Of a stretch of DNA of 64,000 nt, positions 34,336 to 42,554 are shown piece after piece. The stretch covers positions 15,812 to 79,811 of the forward strand of contig UQLA01000012.1 of NCBI GenBank assembly GCA_900541745.1, in the 5' to 3' direction. The notes under the pieces are model-generated. The model did not search any database and was not told the DNA's origin. It worked only from the letters and a program-made list of their open reading frames with translations. The DNA comes from an uncultured Collinsella sp. (GTDB lineage: Bacteria > Actinomycetota > Coriobacteriia > Coriobacteriales > Coriobacteriaceae). A program made the position numbers and the translations under genes. How positions within the stretch are numbered: position 1 is the stretch's first letter; each line of letters opens with the position of its first letter.

Positions 34336-35241
34336 TCAAGCGTATTGCCGCTCGTATTCCACTGGAGACATGTAGCCCAGGGTGGAATGCATGCGCACCC
34401 TATTGTAATAGAGCTCTATGTACTTGAAGATGTCCTGCTTGGCCTCGTCCCTCGTCCCATAGCTCCTCTCTTTCACCAATTCCCTTTTCAGCGTCTTGAA
34501 GAACGACTCGGCCACCGCGTTGTCCAGCGGCGTGCCGGGCCTTGATACCGACTGGACTATGCCATGCGAGTCCAGACACCGCTGGAAGGAACGGGAGGTG
34601 TACTGCGCGCCCTGATCGTCATGGAAGACGAGGCTGCCGTCATCTGGCGGACCCTCCCTGCCGACCGCCTGCTCCATCGCGTCGATCGCGACCTTCTCGG
34701 TGATGCGCTCGGACATTGACCAGCCCACGACCTTGCGGGAGAAGGCGTCTATCACGGCTGCGAGATAGAGCCACCCTTCTCTTGTGGGTATGTAGGTGAT
34801 GTCGCCCACCCAAAGCCTGTTGCGCTCGCCCACGGTGAAAGCGCGCTCTACCAGGTTCAACCGAGGGTCTCCCGGCTCGACCTTCTTCTGGATGCGGTGT
34901 TTTCGGGTCGCGCCCTTTCCGGCAAGTCCGAGCTTCTGCATGATGCGGAGCACGCGCTTCTCGCTCACGACGATGCCGCTTTTTCGCAGTTCGCGGTTGA
35001 TGCGCCGGTAGCCGTAACGGCCCTTGTGCCGCTCGAAGGCCTCGACGACGAAACCTTCGATCGCCTCCCGCTCTATCTGGGCGTCGGACTTCTTCCGGCC
35101 GAGATACTCGTAGAAACCGGATTTCGAGACTTTCATCAGCCCGCATGCCTTCTTGATGGGGCCGATCTCGCCCCTATGCTCTTTGAGGAACTCGAACCTC
35201 ACGCATGGTCTTGACTCAAGAAGGCCCGGAAATTTTTTAGT
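34336..35241 (-). CDS. IS3-family transposase OrfB
   Basis: DDE recombinase part of the IS. It has an HTH_21-like segment (YGYRRINRELRKSG), then the integrase core with the three acidic residues in VGDITYIP, FHDDQGAQYTS and NAVAESFFKTLKREL, and the end YNRVRMHSTLGYMSP. The frame is reached by a -1 shift from orfA at an A6 slippery run (plus strand 35233-35238). The frame stays open to 35394, but the part before 35241 is the shadow of orfA. Catalytic residues look intact. Confidence 0.88.
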   Translation of the reverse strand, partial: TKKFPGLLESRPCVRFEFLKEHRGEIGPIKKACGLMKVSKSGFYEYLGRKKSDAQIEREAIEGFVVEAFERHKGRYGYRRINRELRKSGIVVSEKRVLRIMQKLGLAGKGATRKHRIQKKVEPGDPRLNLVERAFTVGERNRLWVGDITYIPTREGWLYLAAVIDAFSRKVVGWSMSERITEKVAIDAMEQAVGREGPPDDGSLVFHDDQGAQYTSRSFQRCLDSHGIVQSVSRPGTPLDNAVAESFFKTLKRELVKERSYGTRDEAKQDIFKYIELYYNRVRMHSTLGYMSPVEYERQYA

Positions 35242-35381
35242 ATCTCGTTCTCGCGCTCGAGCTCCTCGACCTTCTTCTTGAGCTTCACGATCTCGTAGTC
35301 CTTGTTGATCTTCGGGGAGCCGTTTCCGGGGAACGCGCCGTCTCCCATCTCCTCGTATTCGCGGGCCCAAAAGCCTCCCAT
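35199..35381 (-). CDS. IS3-family OrfA, N-terminally truncated
   Basis: 60 aa that match only the second half of a usual OrfA of about 100 aa: FWAREYEEMGDGAFPGNG and a leucine-zipper coil (VKLKKKVEELERENEILKNF). The N-terminal HTH that recognises the IS ends is missing, because the coding sequence begins just inside the right terminal repeat. This copy may not move without a complete relative. Confidence 0.7.
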   Translation of the reverse strand: MGGFWAREYEEMGDGAFPGNGSPKINKDYEIVKLKKKVEELERENEILKNFRAFLSQDHA

Positions 35382-35911
35382 TTCTCATGTCCAAGAAATG
35401 GGAGGCAGTTCAAACTCTACATCCTGGGGGATTTCTCATTCAAGATGACCGCCCAGGACGCCTACGGGCTGCGCAAGCAGATCGCCTGCAGGCGCATCCA
35501 CCTCGTCCCGGGAAACCACGACAAGGACTGGACCCAGCCGGCGGTCGCTGGCGCCTTCACCGTGGAGCCGCCGATCTGCGTGCTCAAGATCGACGGGCAG
35601 AAGATCGTCCTGTGCCATTACCCCATGGCCGACTGGCAGGGCATGAGCCATGGATCGTGGCACCTCCACGGGCACATCCACAGCAGCGGCGGCGCGTACA
35701 ACGAGTTCAACCGCAAGCAGGGGCTTCTGCGCTACGACGTCGGCTGCGATGCCAACGGGCACTCCCCGGTGAGCCTCGACGAGCTGAGGGAATGGTTCGC
35801 CGGAGTCGACGAGCCGTGCGGCCGGGTGAAATGGCCCTGGTGGGTCAACGAGACCGGCGACAGGCAGGTCGAGCGCGAGCTGGCGGCGTACAAGAGGGAA
35901 GAGGCGATCCG

Positions 35912-36637
35912 ATGACGGTCTATGTGACAGGCGACATCCACAGTGGGCTTGACATGCAAAAGCTCCGCGACTGGGAGCTTGGGGATGGCCTTACCGGCGA
36001 CGACTATCTCATCGTTGCCGGTGACTTTGGCTTTCCGTGGAACTTCTCTGCCGAGGAATGCGCCGACATCGCCTGGCTGGAGTCGCGCCCCTACACGGTA
36101 CTGTTCGTCGACGGCAACCACGAGCGCTTCGACCACTGGGGGGAGCGCCCCATGGAGCCGTGGCGCGGCGGGCTGACGCAACGTTTATCGGATACTTCGC
36201 CCATCCGCCGCCTCATGCGCGGGGAGGTCTTCGAGCTCGACGGATCGACGGTCTTCACCATGGGCGGTGCCACGAGCGTGGACAGGGAATACCGCGTGCC
36301 GTATTCCAGCTGGTGGCCTCAGGAGCTCCCGGACGAGCGCGATTTCGATACCGCGCGGGCAAAGCTCGACGAGGTCGGCTGGAAGGTCGACTGCGTCATC
36401 ACCCATACCTGCTCGACGCGCATGCTCTCGCCGACGCTCTACCCGGACCTAGGCTGGGAGCGCCCTGATGTGGACCGGCTGACCGGATTCCTCGACGAGC
36501 TCGAGGACCGCCTGGACTACAAGCGCTGGTATTACGGCCATTTTCACCGAGACGGCAACCCGGACGAACGTCATACCGTGCTATACGACCGGATCGTGAG
36601 GCTCGGGGACAAACTCCTGCCGTGGGGTTCGTTCTGA
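35912..36637 (+). CDS. Metallophosphoesterase (second of three)
   Basis: 241-aa calcineurin-like phosphoesterase, cytoplasmic, with no signal. Motifs: GDIHSG (near 7), VAGDFGFPW, VDGNHERFDHW, a THTCSTRM histidine and GHFHRDGNPDERH. ATG overlaps the previous stop (ATGA) and its own stop overlaps the next start, so the genes are translationally coupled. It is more similar to the third protein (shared VAGDFGF, DGNHE, LMRGEVF, MGGA, SWWP blocks) than to the first. Its reaction is unknown; phosphodiester or nucleotide hydrolysis is expected. Confidence 0.85.
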   Translation: MTVYVTGDIHSGLDMQKLRDWELGDGLTGDDYLIVAGDFGFPWNFSAEECADIAWLESRPYTVLFVDGNHERFDHWGERPMEPWRGGLTQRLSDTSPIRRLMRGEVFELDGSTVFTMGGATSVDREYRVPYSSWWPQELPDERDFDTARAKLDEVGWKVDCVITHTCSTRMLSPTLYPDLGWERPDVDRLTGFLDELEDRLDYKRWYYGHFHRDGNPDERHTVLYDRIVRLGDKLLPWGSF

Positions 36638-37374
36638 TGGCTATCTATGTGACAGGCGACGTGCACGGCAGGGCCGAGTACGGGGCCAGCAGGTTCGCCT
36701 TCAGGTTTTGGCCGCTGGGCCGGACCCTGACGCGCGATGACGCGGTGATCGTGGCCGGCGATTTCGGCTTTGTCTGGGATGGATCCAACGCCGAGAAATA
36801 CTGGCTCGACTGGTTCGAATCGAAGCCGTGGACCACGTGTTTCGTAGACGGCAACCATGAGAACCACCACGCCCTGGCAGAACTGCCGGTGCGGGAGTGG
36901 AGCGGCGGTCTCGTCCATGAGGCGCGACCGCACGTGCTGCACCTGATGCGTGGAGAGGTGTTCGACATCGACGGGCTCACGGTCCTTGCCATGGGCGGCG
37001 CCGCGAGCAACGACAGGCAGAATCGCAGGGAGGGGAGGAGCTGGTGGCCCGAGGAGATGCCGAGCGAGGAGGAGATGGACCACTGCCGCGCCTCGCTTGA
37101 CCGCGTGGGCTGGAGGGTCGATTGCGTTGTGACTCACGAGGCCCCTGCTGCCCTTGCTGAGGTGCTGTGCCGCGAGCATGGACGCGGGTATCGTGGCGAC
37201 CGGCTGCAAACTTTCCTGGGCGAGCTCGACGGGCGGCTCGGCTACCGAGCCTGGTTCTTCGGCCACTACCACGGCGACAAATGGTGCGACGCCAGGCATC
37301 GCCTTATCTACCGAGACATCGTGCCGATCGAAGATGCTGCACCCGGCTCTAGGAACCTTCTAGAAGTGCTCTAG
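36637..37374 (+). CDS. Metallophosphoesterase (third of three)
   Basis: 245 aa, a paralogue of the preceding protein. Motifs: GDVHGRAEY, VAGDFGFVWD, VDGNHENHHAL, LMRGEVFDIDGLTVLAMGGA, SWWPEEMP, THEAPAA and GHYHGDKW. The ATG at 36637 overlaps the preceding TGA. All metal-binding residues expected for the fold are present. Having two full paralogues and a third family member side by side suggests distinct substrates or a hetero-complex. Confidence 0.85.
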   Translation: MAIYVTGDVHGRAEYGASRFAFRFWPLGRTLTRDDAVIVAGDFGFVWDGSNAEKYWLDWFESKPWTTCFVDGNHENHHALAELPVREWSGGLVHEARPHVLHLMRGEVFDIDGLTVLAMGGAASNDRQNRREGRSWWPEEMPSEEEMDHCRASLDRVGWRVDCVVTHEAPAALAEVLCREHGRGYRGDRLQTFLGELDGRLGYRAWFFGHYHGDKWCDARHRLIYRDIVPIEDAAPGSRNLLEVL

Positions 37375-37384
37375 AAGGTTCCTA
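37350..37384 (+). terminator. Hairpin spanning the end of the metallophosphoesterase operon
   Basis: A perfect 15-bp stem TAGGAACCTTCTAGA (37350-37364) with 37370-37384, loop AGTGC. The stop codon of the last gene lies inside the stem. There is no U-run. Confidence 0.6.
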
Positions 37385-37416
37385 GAAATCAGCCGCCTGA
37401 CAGGAGAGGTGCGGGG

Positions 37417-37986
37417 CTACTCACCTTTCATCTGGGTCATGACCTCGATCTTGGCCTCGGCCACGGCCGCACGCTGCTCGGAGGCGGCAAGGCAGTCCTT
37501 GAGGGCGGCGACCTCGGCCATCAGGTCGCGCTGGGCCAGGAGTGCGTCGTTCAACTCGGCTTGGGCTTTCAGCGCGGCGTCACGCTCGCCGCGCAGGCGC
37601 TCGATCTCATCGACCATGGCCACGGCCTCGGCATGGAGCTGGACGACCTGCCTGTCGAGCTCCCTGGCATCGGCGAGGTATCTGACGCTCGCGGCGTGGA
37701 GCTCGTTGTTCTCGAGCTCGAGGCTCGCGGTATCGAGCTCGAACTTCTCCTCGATAAAGGCAACCCGCTCATTGCAGTCGGCCTCAAGTCTTTCGTTCCG
37801 GTCTCTCGCCTCGACGAGCTTGCGGTTGAATTCGTCGAGCTGGGCCCTGAGCAACGCGTTCTCGGTCCTGAGGTCGCCCGTCTCGTGCAGCAGCTTCTCC
37901 CGCCACGTCGCCTCGATCCGCTCGGCGGCCTCATCGAGGACGGACTTCACGCCGTAGATCTCCCTGATTTTCTTCTCGTTTGCCAT
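37417..37986 (-). CDS. Coiled-coil protein of unknown function
   Basis: 189 aa, almost entirely one long coiled coil rich in Glu, Leu, Ala and Arg, for example NERLEADCNERVAFIEEKF and LRGERDAALKAQAELNDALL. A short N-terminal segment (KKIREIYGVKSVLDEAAERI) could bind a partner or DNA. No membrane segment is present. I prefer ATG 37986 with GGAG 11 bases upstream. It is convergent with the metallophosphoesterase operon (42 bp apart). Confidence 0.7.
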   Translation of the reverse strand: MANEKKIREIYGVKSVLDEAAERIEATWREKLLHETGDLRTENALLRAQLDEFNRKLVEARDRNERLEADCNERVAFIEEKFELDTASLELENNELHAASVRYLADARELDRQVVQLHAEAVAMVDEIERLRGERDAALKAQAELNDALLAQRDLMAEVAALKDCLAASEQRAAVAEAKIEVMTQMKGE

Positions 37987-38438
37987 GGTGCGGCACTCCA
38001 ATCAACAACGGGCATGGCTCCGCCATGCCATATGGCTGGGAACAATGCACGGCCGCTGTTGATTTGTGTTCGCCCTGCGATCGGTGAGTTCTAAAAGGCG
38101 TCTCAAGTCATGCGTTCACGCAGGTTTTCGGTTGGAGAAATACCGCACGTTTTCATGGTAACACGTGCCTTAAAGAACGGGCGGCCATATCGATTCGTTG
38201 TAAATAGCGTCTACGACGTGTTGGTGGCAGGAGGTGAGGGCGTTAAAGATGTCGAGAATGATTGTGGGAGTATTTTAGATACAGGCATGAGAAAGGGTCG
38301 AATCGAAGTGTCTGGCCGGACGCCAATTGTCCGGGAACTGTTTCGGTTCGACCCTGCTTCATTCTACATCCGCGGCATGTTCTTGTGGGCATCCTGACGG
38401 TGACCGACTCTCACGACCTCGATAGTCGGTTTGTGGGC
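37987..38438. other. Gene-poor stretch with a large imperfect hairpin
   Basis: The 19-bp repeat at 38292-38310 and its reversed copy (38342-38355) form the base of a stem with an inner CCGGAC/GTCCGG. A plus-strand frame over 38110-38397 runs through this hairpin and has no recognisable features, so I do not call it a gene. Confidence 0.5.
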
Positions 38439-38825
38439 TTAAAGTTTCGGAGGCTCCCAAGCGTTTTCAATCGCGGCGCGGTAGATTGCGGCGTAATTAA
38501 GCATCCAGCTGCCATCACCAACTTTTTGAATATACCCCTTATCCTTCAGAGAGGTATAGGCCCGGGATATCGTGTTCTTACTCAGGCGGTAGTGATCCTC
38601 AATCCATTTGCTTTTAGCGCAGAAGCCCATGGGCCGTTTGTTTTTGGAAGGTTTTCCAAACTTCCATACAAGGCCGAGGATGAGACGCTCGGCGGCAACG
38701 GTGGTGACGCAGCACGCCCACTCGGGCACTGAAATAAAAATAGCCTTATCCATTTTTCCCGTAATCTCTCGTTGCTCAGTAGCATCATCGCTAAATATGT
38801 CGGAAATCGACGGAAGCTCGCTCAT
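38439..38825 (-). CDS. HTH protein of the island (replication or regulation)
   Basis: 128 aa. The second half contains a helix-turn-helix, KWIEDHYRLSKNTISRAYTSLKDKGYIQKVGDGSWMLN, like those in plasmid replication initiators and GntR-type domains. The first half is not recognised. AGGTGG lies upstream of ATG 38825. It starts 10 bp after the excisionase-like gene ends, in the same direction, so the two are probably one transcript. Confidence 0.7.
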   Translation of the reverse strand: MSELPSISDIFSDDATEQREITGKMDKAIFISVPEWACCVTTVAAERLILGLVWKFGKPSKNKRPMGFCAKSKWIEDHYRLSKNTISRAYTSLKDKGYIQKVGDGSWMLNYAAIYRAAIENAWEPPKL

Positions 38826-38834
38826 GTTTACCAC

Positions 38835-39080
38835 CTAATCAAGGTGGGCGGTACGACCTTCAAGCTGCTTGAAAAGCTCGTAGAACGTGCTTTCAAACAT
38901 GTAATTAGAGCGATGGATCTGGATGAGCTTGCCGGACTCTCGCATAAACTTGCGTGCGGTGTTTTCGCTCCAGCCAGTGAGTTCGCGGATATCGTTAACG
39001 CGGAGCAACCGATCGCACTGAGCGGCACCAGTGGGGAAAGTCGGTGTGGACGCCTGAGTGCTAATCTTTGGAGTAGCCAT
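38835..39080 (-). CDS. Excisionase-like HTH protein
   Basis: 81 aa with a MerR/excisionase-type fold: LLRVNDIRELTGWSENTARKFMRESGKLIQIHRSNYMFESTFYELFKQL. Such proteins direct integrase toward excision. It lies upstream of the other HTH gene and 218 bp downstream of integrase, all on the minus strand. AAAGGATAG precedes the ATG. Confidence 0.72.
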   Translation of the reverse strand: MATPKISTQASTPTFPTGAAQCDRLLRVNDIRELTGWSENTARKFMRESGKLIQIHRSNYMFESTFYELFKQLEGRTAHLD

Positions 39081-39298
39081 GATGAGCTATCCTTTCAATG
39101 AGGGCCCTCCCTGTGCTTGTAAGACGTACCAGGTTCATAAGCACTTGGGGGGCCGGTTTCTATGACTACATGCGTAGCCATCTGACAGCTTTAGCATGTA
39201 TTAAAACTCATTAGATGTCAATCAAATAAAGCATCTACCTGCGGAAACGGTATTATAGTACCGTAATATTATGAAATAAACGATGAATGAAAAACATG

Positions 39299-40546
39299 CT
39301 ATTTCTCGCTTCTCTGTATATAGGCGTTGATGAAGGCTTCGTAGCCTTTAACTGCTTTTATTTCTGATTGTTGAACGAGGCTTGTATACGTTTTGAGCGT
39401 GATATTGGGGTCCGCGTGGCCAAGAATACCTTGCACGCTTCTAACGTCCGATCCGTTCGCCAGCATAAAAGTGCTTACACAATGCCTGAGCTGATGCGGG
39501 CAGATGCCCTTATATAGTTTTCCGCCAGTCGAATTGTTCGGCTCATAGATTCCAAGATTGCAGCTAACTGCGAAATCGCGAAACCAATGGTTGAAGATGT
39601 AGTTTTTCATGTGACAGACAGTAGGGATCCCTTGCTCGACAGCAATATCGCTAATGATGGGAGTGCTGCCAGTCTGGGACAGCCCCAGAGAGGCCAGGAG
39701 CTCTTTTTGTATGGCTGACCATGATTGAAGACGTTCGGCCAAGGTTTCTCCAACGGGAATTTTGCGTTGACTTTCTTGTGACTTGGGTGCCCTCAGTTCA
39801 TGGTCGTTGGTGTACTGCCTGTCAATTTTCAAGGTTTTATTGGCAGGGTCCCAATCGCGCCATTCGAGGCCCAGCATCTCGCCTTTCCGCATACCCGTAT
39901 ACACTAGTACTAGTGTACCAACAGCTTCGGCGGTGAGCTCAATGTGTTGAAGACGTGTGCATAGGGTAGCTACTTGGTCGATTGTCAGTGATTCTCTTTT
40001 GTTGCGTGGTCTGCGAACATGAACGGTAGCGCAGGGGTTTCGGTCAATTATTCTCTTTGCGACTGCATTCGACAAAATCTGACGCAGTTTCGCATTGATT
40101 CGTACAAGCTCTGATGGTTTGTATTTTCCCGTACGACGAGCTTCGGCATATGTTTCTTCGATTAGATCGGGAGTTAGCCCCTCAATTGTCTGAAACGCAC
40201 CGAATAGGTCTTCGATATGCCTGCAATCGTACGCTTCTCTTTCATAGCTCGTTGGCGCAAGCTCGGTGTCCCTATTTTCATGAAAGGCCCAGCAGTAGGA
40301 CGCAAGCAAAGTGGGCTTTTTAGTTTTAGTGATCGTGCCAGAGGAGTTGATTTCAGCCAGCTTGGCCTGCATTGCAGCCTTAGCTTCTGTTTTAGTCTTG
40401 CAACGAACTGTATAAGTTGGGGATCGTTTGTAGCGCCCCGTCTTAGGGTCCTTGACTCCAAGGGAAAAATAATAGCGATAGGTGTTAGGTGATCTCTTGT
40501 CTTTCCAACACGTGCCTCTTCCGCTAATTAGTGGCTGTTCTGACAT
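39299..40546 (-). CDS. int: Tyrosine recombinase (site-specific integrase)
   Basis: 415 aa. The N-terminal arm-binding region (YRYYFSLGVKDPKTGRYKR...TYTVRCKTKTEAKAAM) is followed by a core-binding SAM-like domain and the catalytic domain. Catalytic residues: Arg in TGMRKGEMLGLEW, His and Arg in CPHQLRHCVSTFML, His in ILGHADPNITLKTY and the tyrosine in KTYTSL. It is next to attR and reads away from it, the usual arrangement for integration into a tRNA 3' end. It appears complete and probably active. Confidence 0.93.
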   Translation of the reverse strand: MSEQPLISGRGTCWKDKRSPNTYRYYFSLGVKDPKTGRYKRSPTYTVRCKTKTEAKAAMQAKLAEINSSGTITKTKKPTLLASYCWAFHENRDTELAPTSYEREAYDCRHIEDLFGAFQTIEGLTPDLIEETYAEARRTGKYKPSELVRINAKLRQILSNAVAKRIIDRNPCATVHVRRPRNKRESLTIDQVATLCTRLQHIELTAEAVGTLVLVYTGMRKGEMLGLEWRDWDPANKTLKIDRQYTNDHELRAPKSQESQRKIPVGETLAERLQSWSAIQKELLASLGLSQTGSTPIISDIAVEQGIPTVCHMKNYIFNHWFRDFAVSCNLGIYEPNNSTGGKLYKGICPHQLRHCVSTFMLANGSDVRSVQGILGHADPNITLKTYTSLVQQSEIKAVKGYEAFINAYIQRSEK

Positions 40547-40737
40547 CTTTGCGCTCCGTTTCTTTGAATAGTTTTCAACAATTCATTGAGTGCAGTTTAG
40601 CTAAAGCTGTTAGTAATATGTTTGTAAAAGCGTAGGCGCAGCTACCGGAGGCAAAAGACACAAACTGCTATGTTTATCTGCGGTTATATGATGTTCAATG
40701 ATGCTTGATGAATGGTAGGGGGTAGCATTAAATCATA

Positions 40738-40785
40738 TCTCCTAAAGCGGGTGTCGACGGTTCGAATCCGCCCGGGGGCACCAGG
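40738..40785 (+). other. attR: 48-bp direct repeat of the tRNA-Arg 3' end
   Basis: Identical to 24769-24816. It has only the 3' half of a tRNA, with no acceptor or D arm 5' part, so it is an integration scar rather than a tRNA gene. The gap 40547-40737 has no gene. Confidence 0.93.
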
Positions 40786-40792
40786 GAATATG

Positions 40793-40820
40793 ACGGCGTC
40801 GCGGGAGCGGCGCCGTTTCT
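40793..40820 (+). terminator. Original tRNA-Arg terminator, displaced by the island
   Basis: ACGGCG (40793-40798) pairs with CGCCGT (40811-40816), followed by TTCT, just after attR. Confidence 0.55.
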
Positions 40821-40872
40821 GGTTTGCGGGGGCCGCCGTGCTGCTCGCCCGTGGGGGGCTGGCATCTGTTTC

Positions 40873-42073
40873 CTAGAGTGCGCTGCGGTAAATCTTTCTC
40901 GCGTTGTCCAGCGTGAGCTTCCTGAAGCTGCCGAAGAGCTCTCCGCGGTTGATCTTGAGGCCCGGAATCATCTTTTCGATATCGTCCTCGGTGACTCCGA
41001 ACTCCGATAGCGCGCGCGGCATTCCCAGCGAGACGAAGAAATCCTGCAGCTCGTCGATGGTCGCTTCGACCGCGTACTCGATTGCCTGCTCGGGGGTTAC
41101 CTCCACATCGAGCTCGTCCGCGTCCGAATCGATGGGTTCGATGCCAAGGGCCTGGGCGCTGAACTCCAGGAAGCGCTCAGGGTGCTCTCGCCATACGTAG
41201 CGCATCCAGGCGGGGAAGATGACGGCGAGGCCGGCGCCGTGCGTGATCTTGGTGTCCAGTGCGGATAGCTCGTGCTCAAGGCCGCGGCAGGTCCAATCGC
41301 CGTCGCGCAGGGCGTTATGGGCGAGCGTACCCACCCACATGATCTCGGCGCGGGCGTCGTAGTCATCGGGGTTCTCCATCACCTTGGGCGCCGCCTCCCT
41401 CGCGGCGCGCACTAGCCCGCAGGCGATGTTGTCGGTTACGCCCACGGCGGGCTCGCCGGAGAAGAGTCGCTCCATGATATGGGCGATCATGTCGGTCACT
41501 CCCGCGGCGGTCTGGCAGGCGGGCAGGCTGAAGGTCAGCTCCGGGTCGAGGAAGGCGATGGCCGGGCGGTTGAGGTCCGTGTTAATGCTGCATTTGAGGT
41601 GCTCCTCGTCGTTGCTGATAACGCAGGAGTTAGAGGCCTCGGAACCGGATGCGGGGATGGTCACCACGCAGGCGACGTCGATGCGGTCGGCGGGAACGGC
41701 GCGCTTGCGGAAGAAGTCCCATACGTCGCCGTCGTATACCGCCCCAGTGCGATGGCCTTCGCGCAGTCCATGACGGAGCCGCCGCCCACGGGCAGGATGA
41801 TGTCGGCGTCGTTTGCCCGTGCGAGCTCGACGCCTTCTCGTGCCAAGCCTATTTCGGGGTTTGGACGCACCCCTCCAAGCCCGATGTGCTCCACGCCCGC
41901 GGCATCGAGCGATGCCCTCATGCGGACGAGCGTTCCGCAGCGAACTGCGGAACCCCTGCCGTAGACAATGAGCGCTCAGCGGTAGCCGGAGGCGGACAGA
42001 GTCCCCCAACCTTGTCGGTCGCTTTTCGCCCAAAGACAAAGCGGGTGGGGGAGTAGAAGGAGAAATCGTTCAT
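40873..42073 (-). pseudogene. Iron-containing alcohol dehydrogenase, broken
   Basis: Related to BdhA/YqhD-type NADPH-dependent dehydrogenases. From ATG 42073 the frame reads MNDFSFYSPTRFVFGRKATDKVGG. It then shifts to SASGYR, stop, ALIVYGRGSA, runs through GVRPNPEIG and LPVGGGSVMDCAKAIALG, and shifts again near 41745 into VYDGDVWDFFRK and the full C-terminal part with metal histidines (TDMIAHIME, HELSALDTKITHGAGL). At least two frameshifts and one stop make it non-functional. The C-terminal 290 residues are otherwise well kept, so decay is recent. Confidence 0.85.
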
Positions 42074-42299
42074 GGAGCTCCAATCTGGCGTTTCGCCCTA
42101 CATGCGCGGAGGAGTTTTTCGGGCGCATCGCCTGCGTTCGCGTCGCAATCTCGGCGGCGCGGTGCGGTCCGTGGATTCCATCGTATCGCCCGCGGCACCC
42201 CTTACCGACGATTGAGGCGAGTCTGCATTTCGCGGCGCGACGTCCACCTGGCGGACGATATCCGTTCGCGACACGTGGCCGTCCCGGTCGCAATAGCGT

Positions 42300-42460
42300 A
42301 TGCGCACCGGGTTGCCGAGATGGGCCTGCGACCCCTTCTCCTGATGCGAGCGCGCGAGACGGGCGAGCAGCGGCGCGAGCACCTGCTCGACCGTCTCCTC
42401 CCGATACCACGCCGCCACGGGCAACCCGTTCACGTCAAACCCGTACGTTCGCCATGCCAT
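42300..42460 (-). pseudogene. Possible N-terminal fragment of a sugar/nucleoside kinase
   Basis: The minus-strand frame from ATG 42460 reads TYGFDVNGLPVAAWYREETVEQVLAPLLARLARSHQEKG. This resembles the start of P-loop nucleoside/fructose kinases just before their Walker A, which is absent here. The rest of 42075-42554 is not recognisable. Confidence 0.3.
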
Positions 42461-42554
42461 TCGCCTCGCCGCCTTCGCCGAACGAAACCGCGTATCCAGA
42501 CCGCCGGTCCCCCACCCAGCACTTCGACGAGCCTTCGCGCTCACTTCTGCGGTC

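Larger units (their letters stand above)
34254..35412 (-). mobile_element. IS3-family insertion sequence (1159 bp)
   Basis: Ends TGAACTGCACCCCA (left) and, read inward on the other strand, TGAACTGCCTCCCA (right). A 3-bp target duplication AAC (34251-34253 and 35413-35415) fits IS3 transposition. It carries orfB with a DDE core and a shortened orfA. The exact duplication and restorable target gene point to a recent insertion. Confidence 0.88.
34115..35915 (+). pseudogene. Metallophosphoesterase gene interrupted by an IS3-family element
   Basis: Joining 34115-34253 to 35416-35915 restores an uninterrupted 212-codon frame (DDE | LYILGDFSF). Calcineurin-type metal motifs are all there: SDTHFGHENV, GDFSF, GNHDKDW, CHYPMADW, HLHGHIHSSG. 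AAGGAGAC precedes ATG 34115. In its present state the first piece stops soon inside the IS. Its stop codon overlaps the start of the next metallophosphoesterase (ATGA), so it was the first of a coupled three-gene operon. The substrate of this compact group is unknown. Confidence 0.85.
24769..40785. mobile_element. Genomic island integrated at tRNA-Arg (integrative element, probably mobilizable in the past)
   Basis: About 16.0 kb between perfect 48-bp repeats. The integrase and an excisionase-like gene lie next to the right end. It contains mobC and oriT-like palindromes but no relaxase, type IV secretion or replication gene that I can recognise, so it appears decayed or dependent on a helper. 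Cargo: surface protein, lipoprotein, DUF1648 protein and the metallophosphoesterase operon. Several genes are broken. Confidence 0.9.

Noticed and set aside
38110..38397. 95-aa plus-strand gene
   Set aside because: It runs through a large inverted repeat and shows no domain or ribosome site that stands out.
40738..40813. Second tRNA-Arg gene
   Set aside because: Only the 3' half (anticodon loop to CCA) is present. The 5' acceptor strand and D arm are absent, so it is the attR scar.
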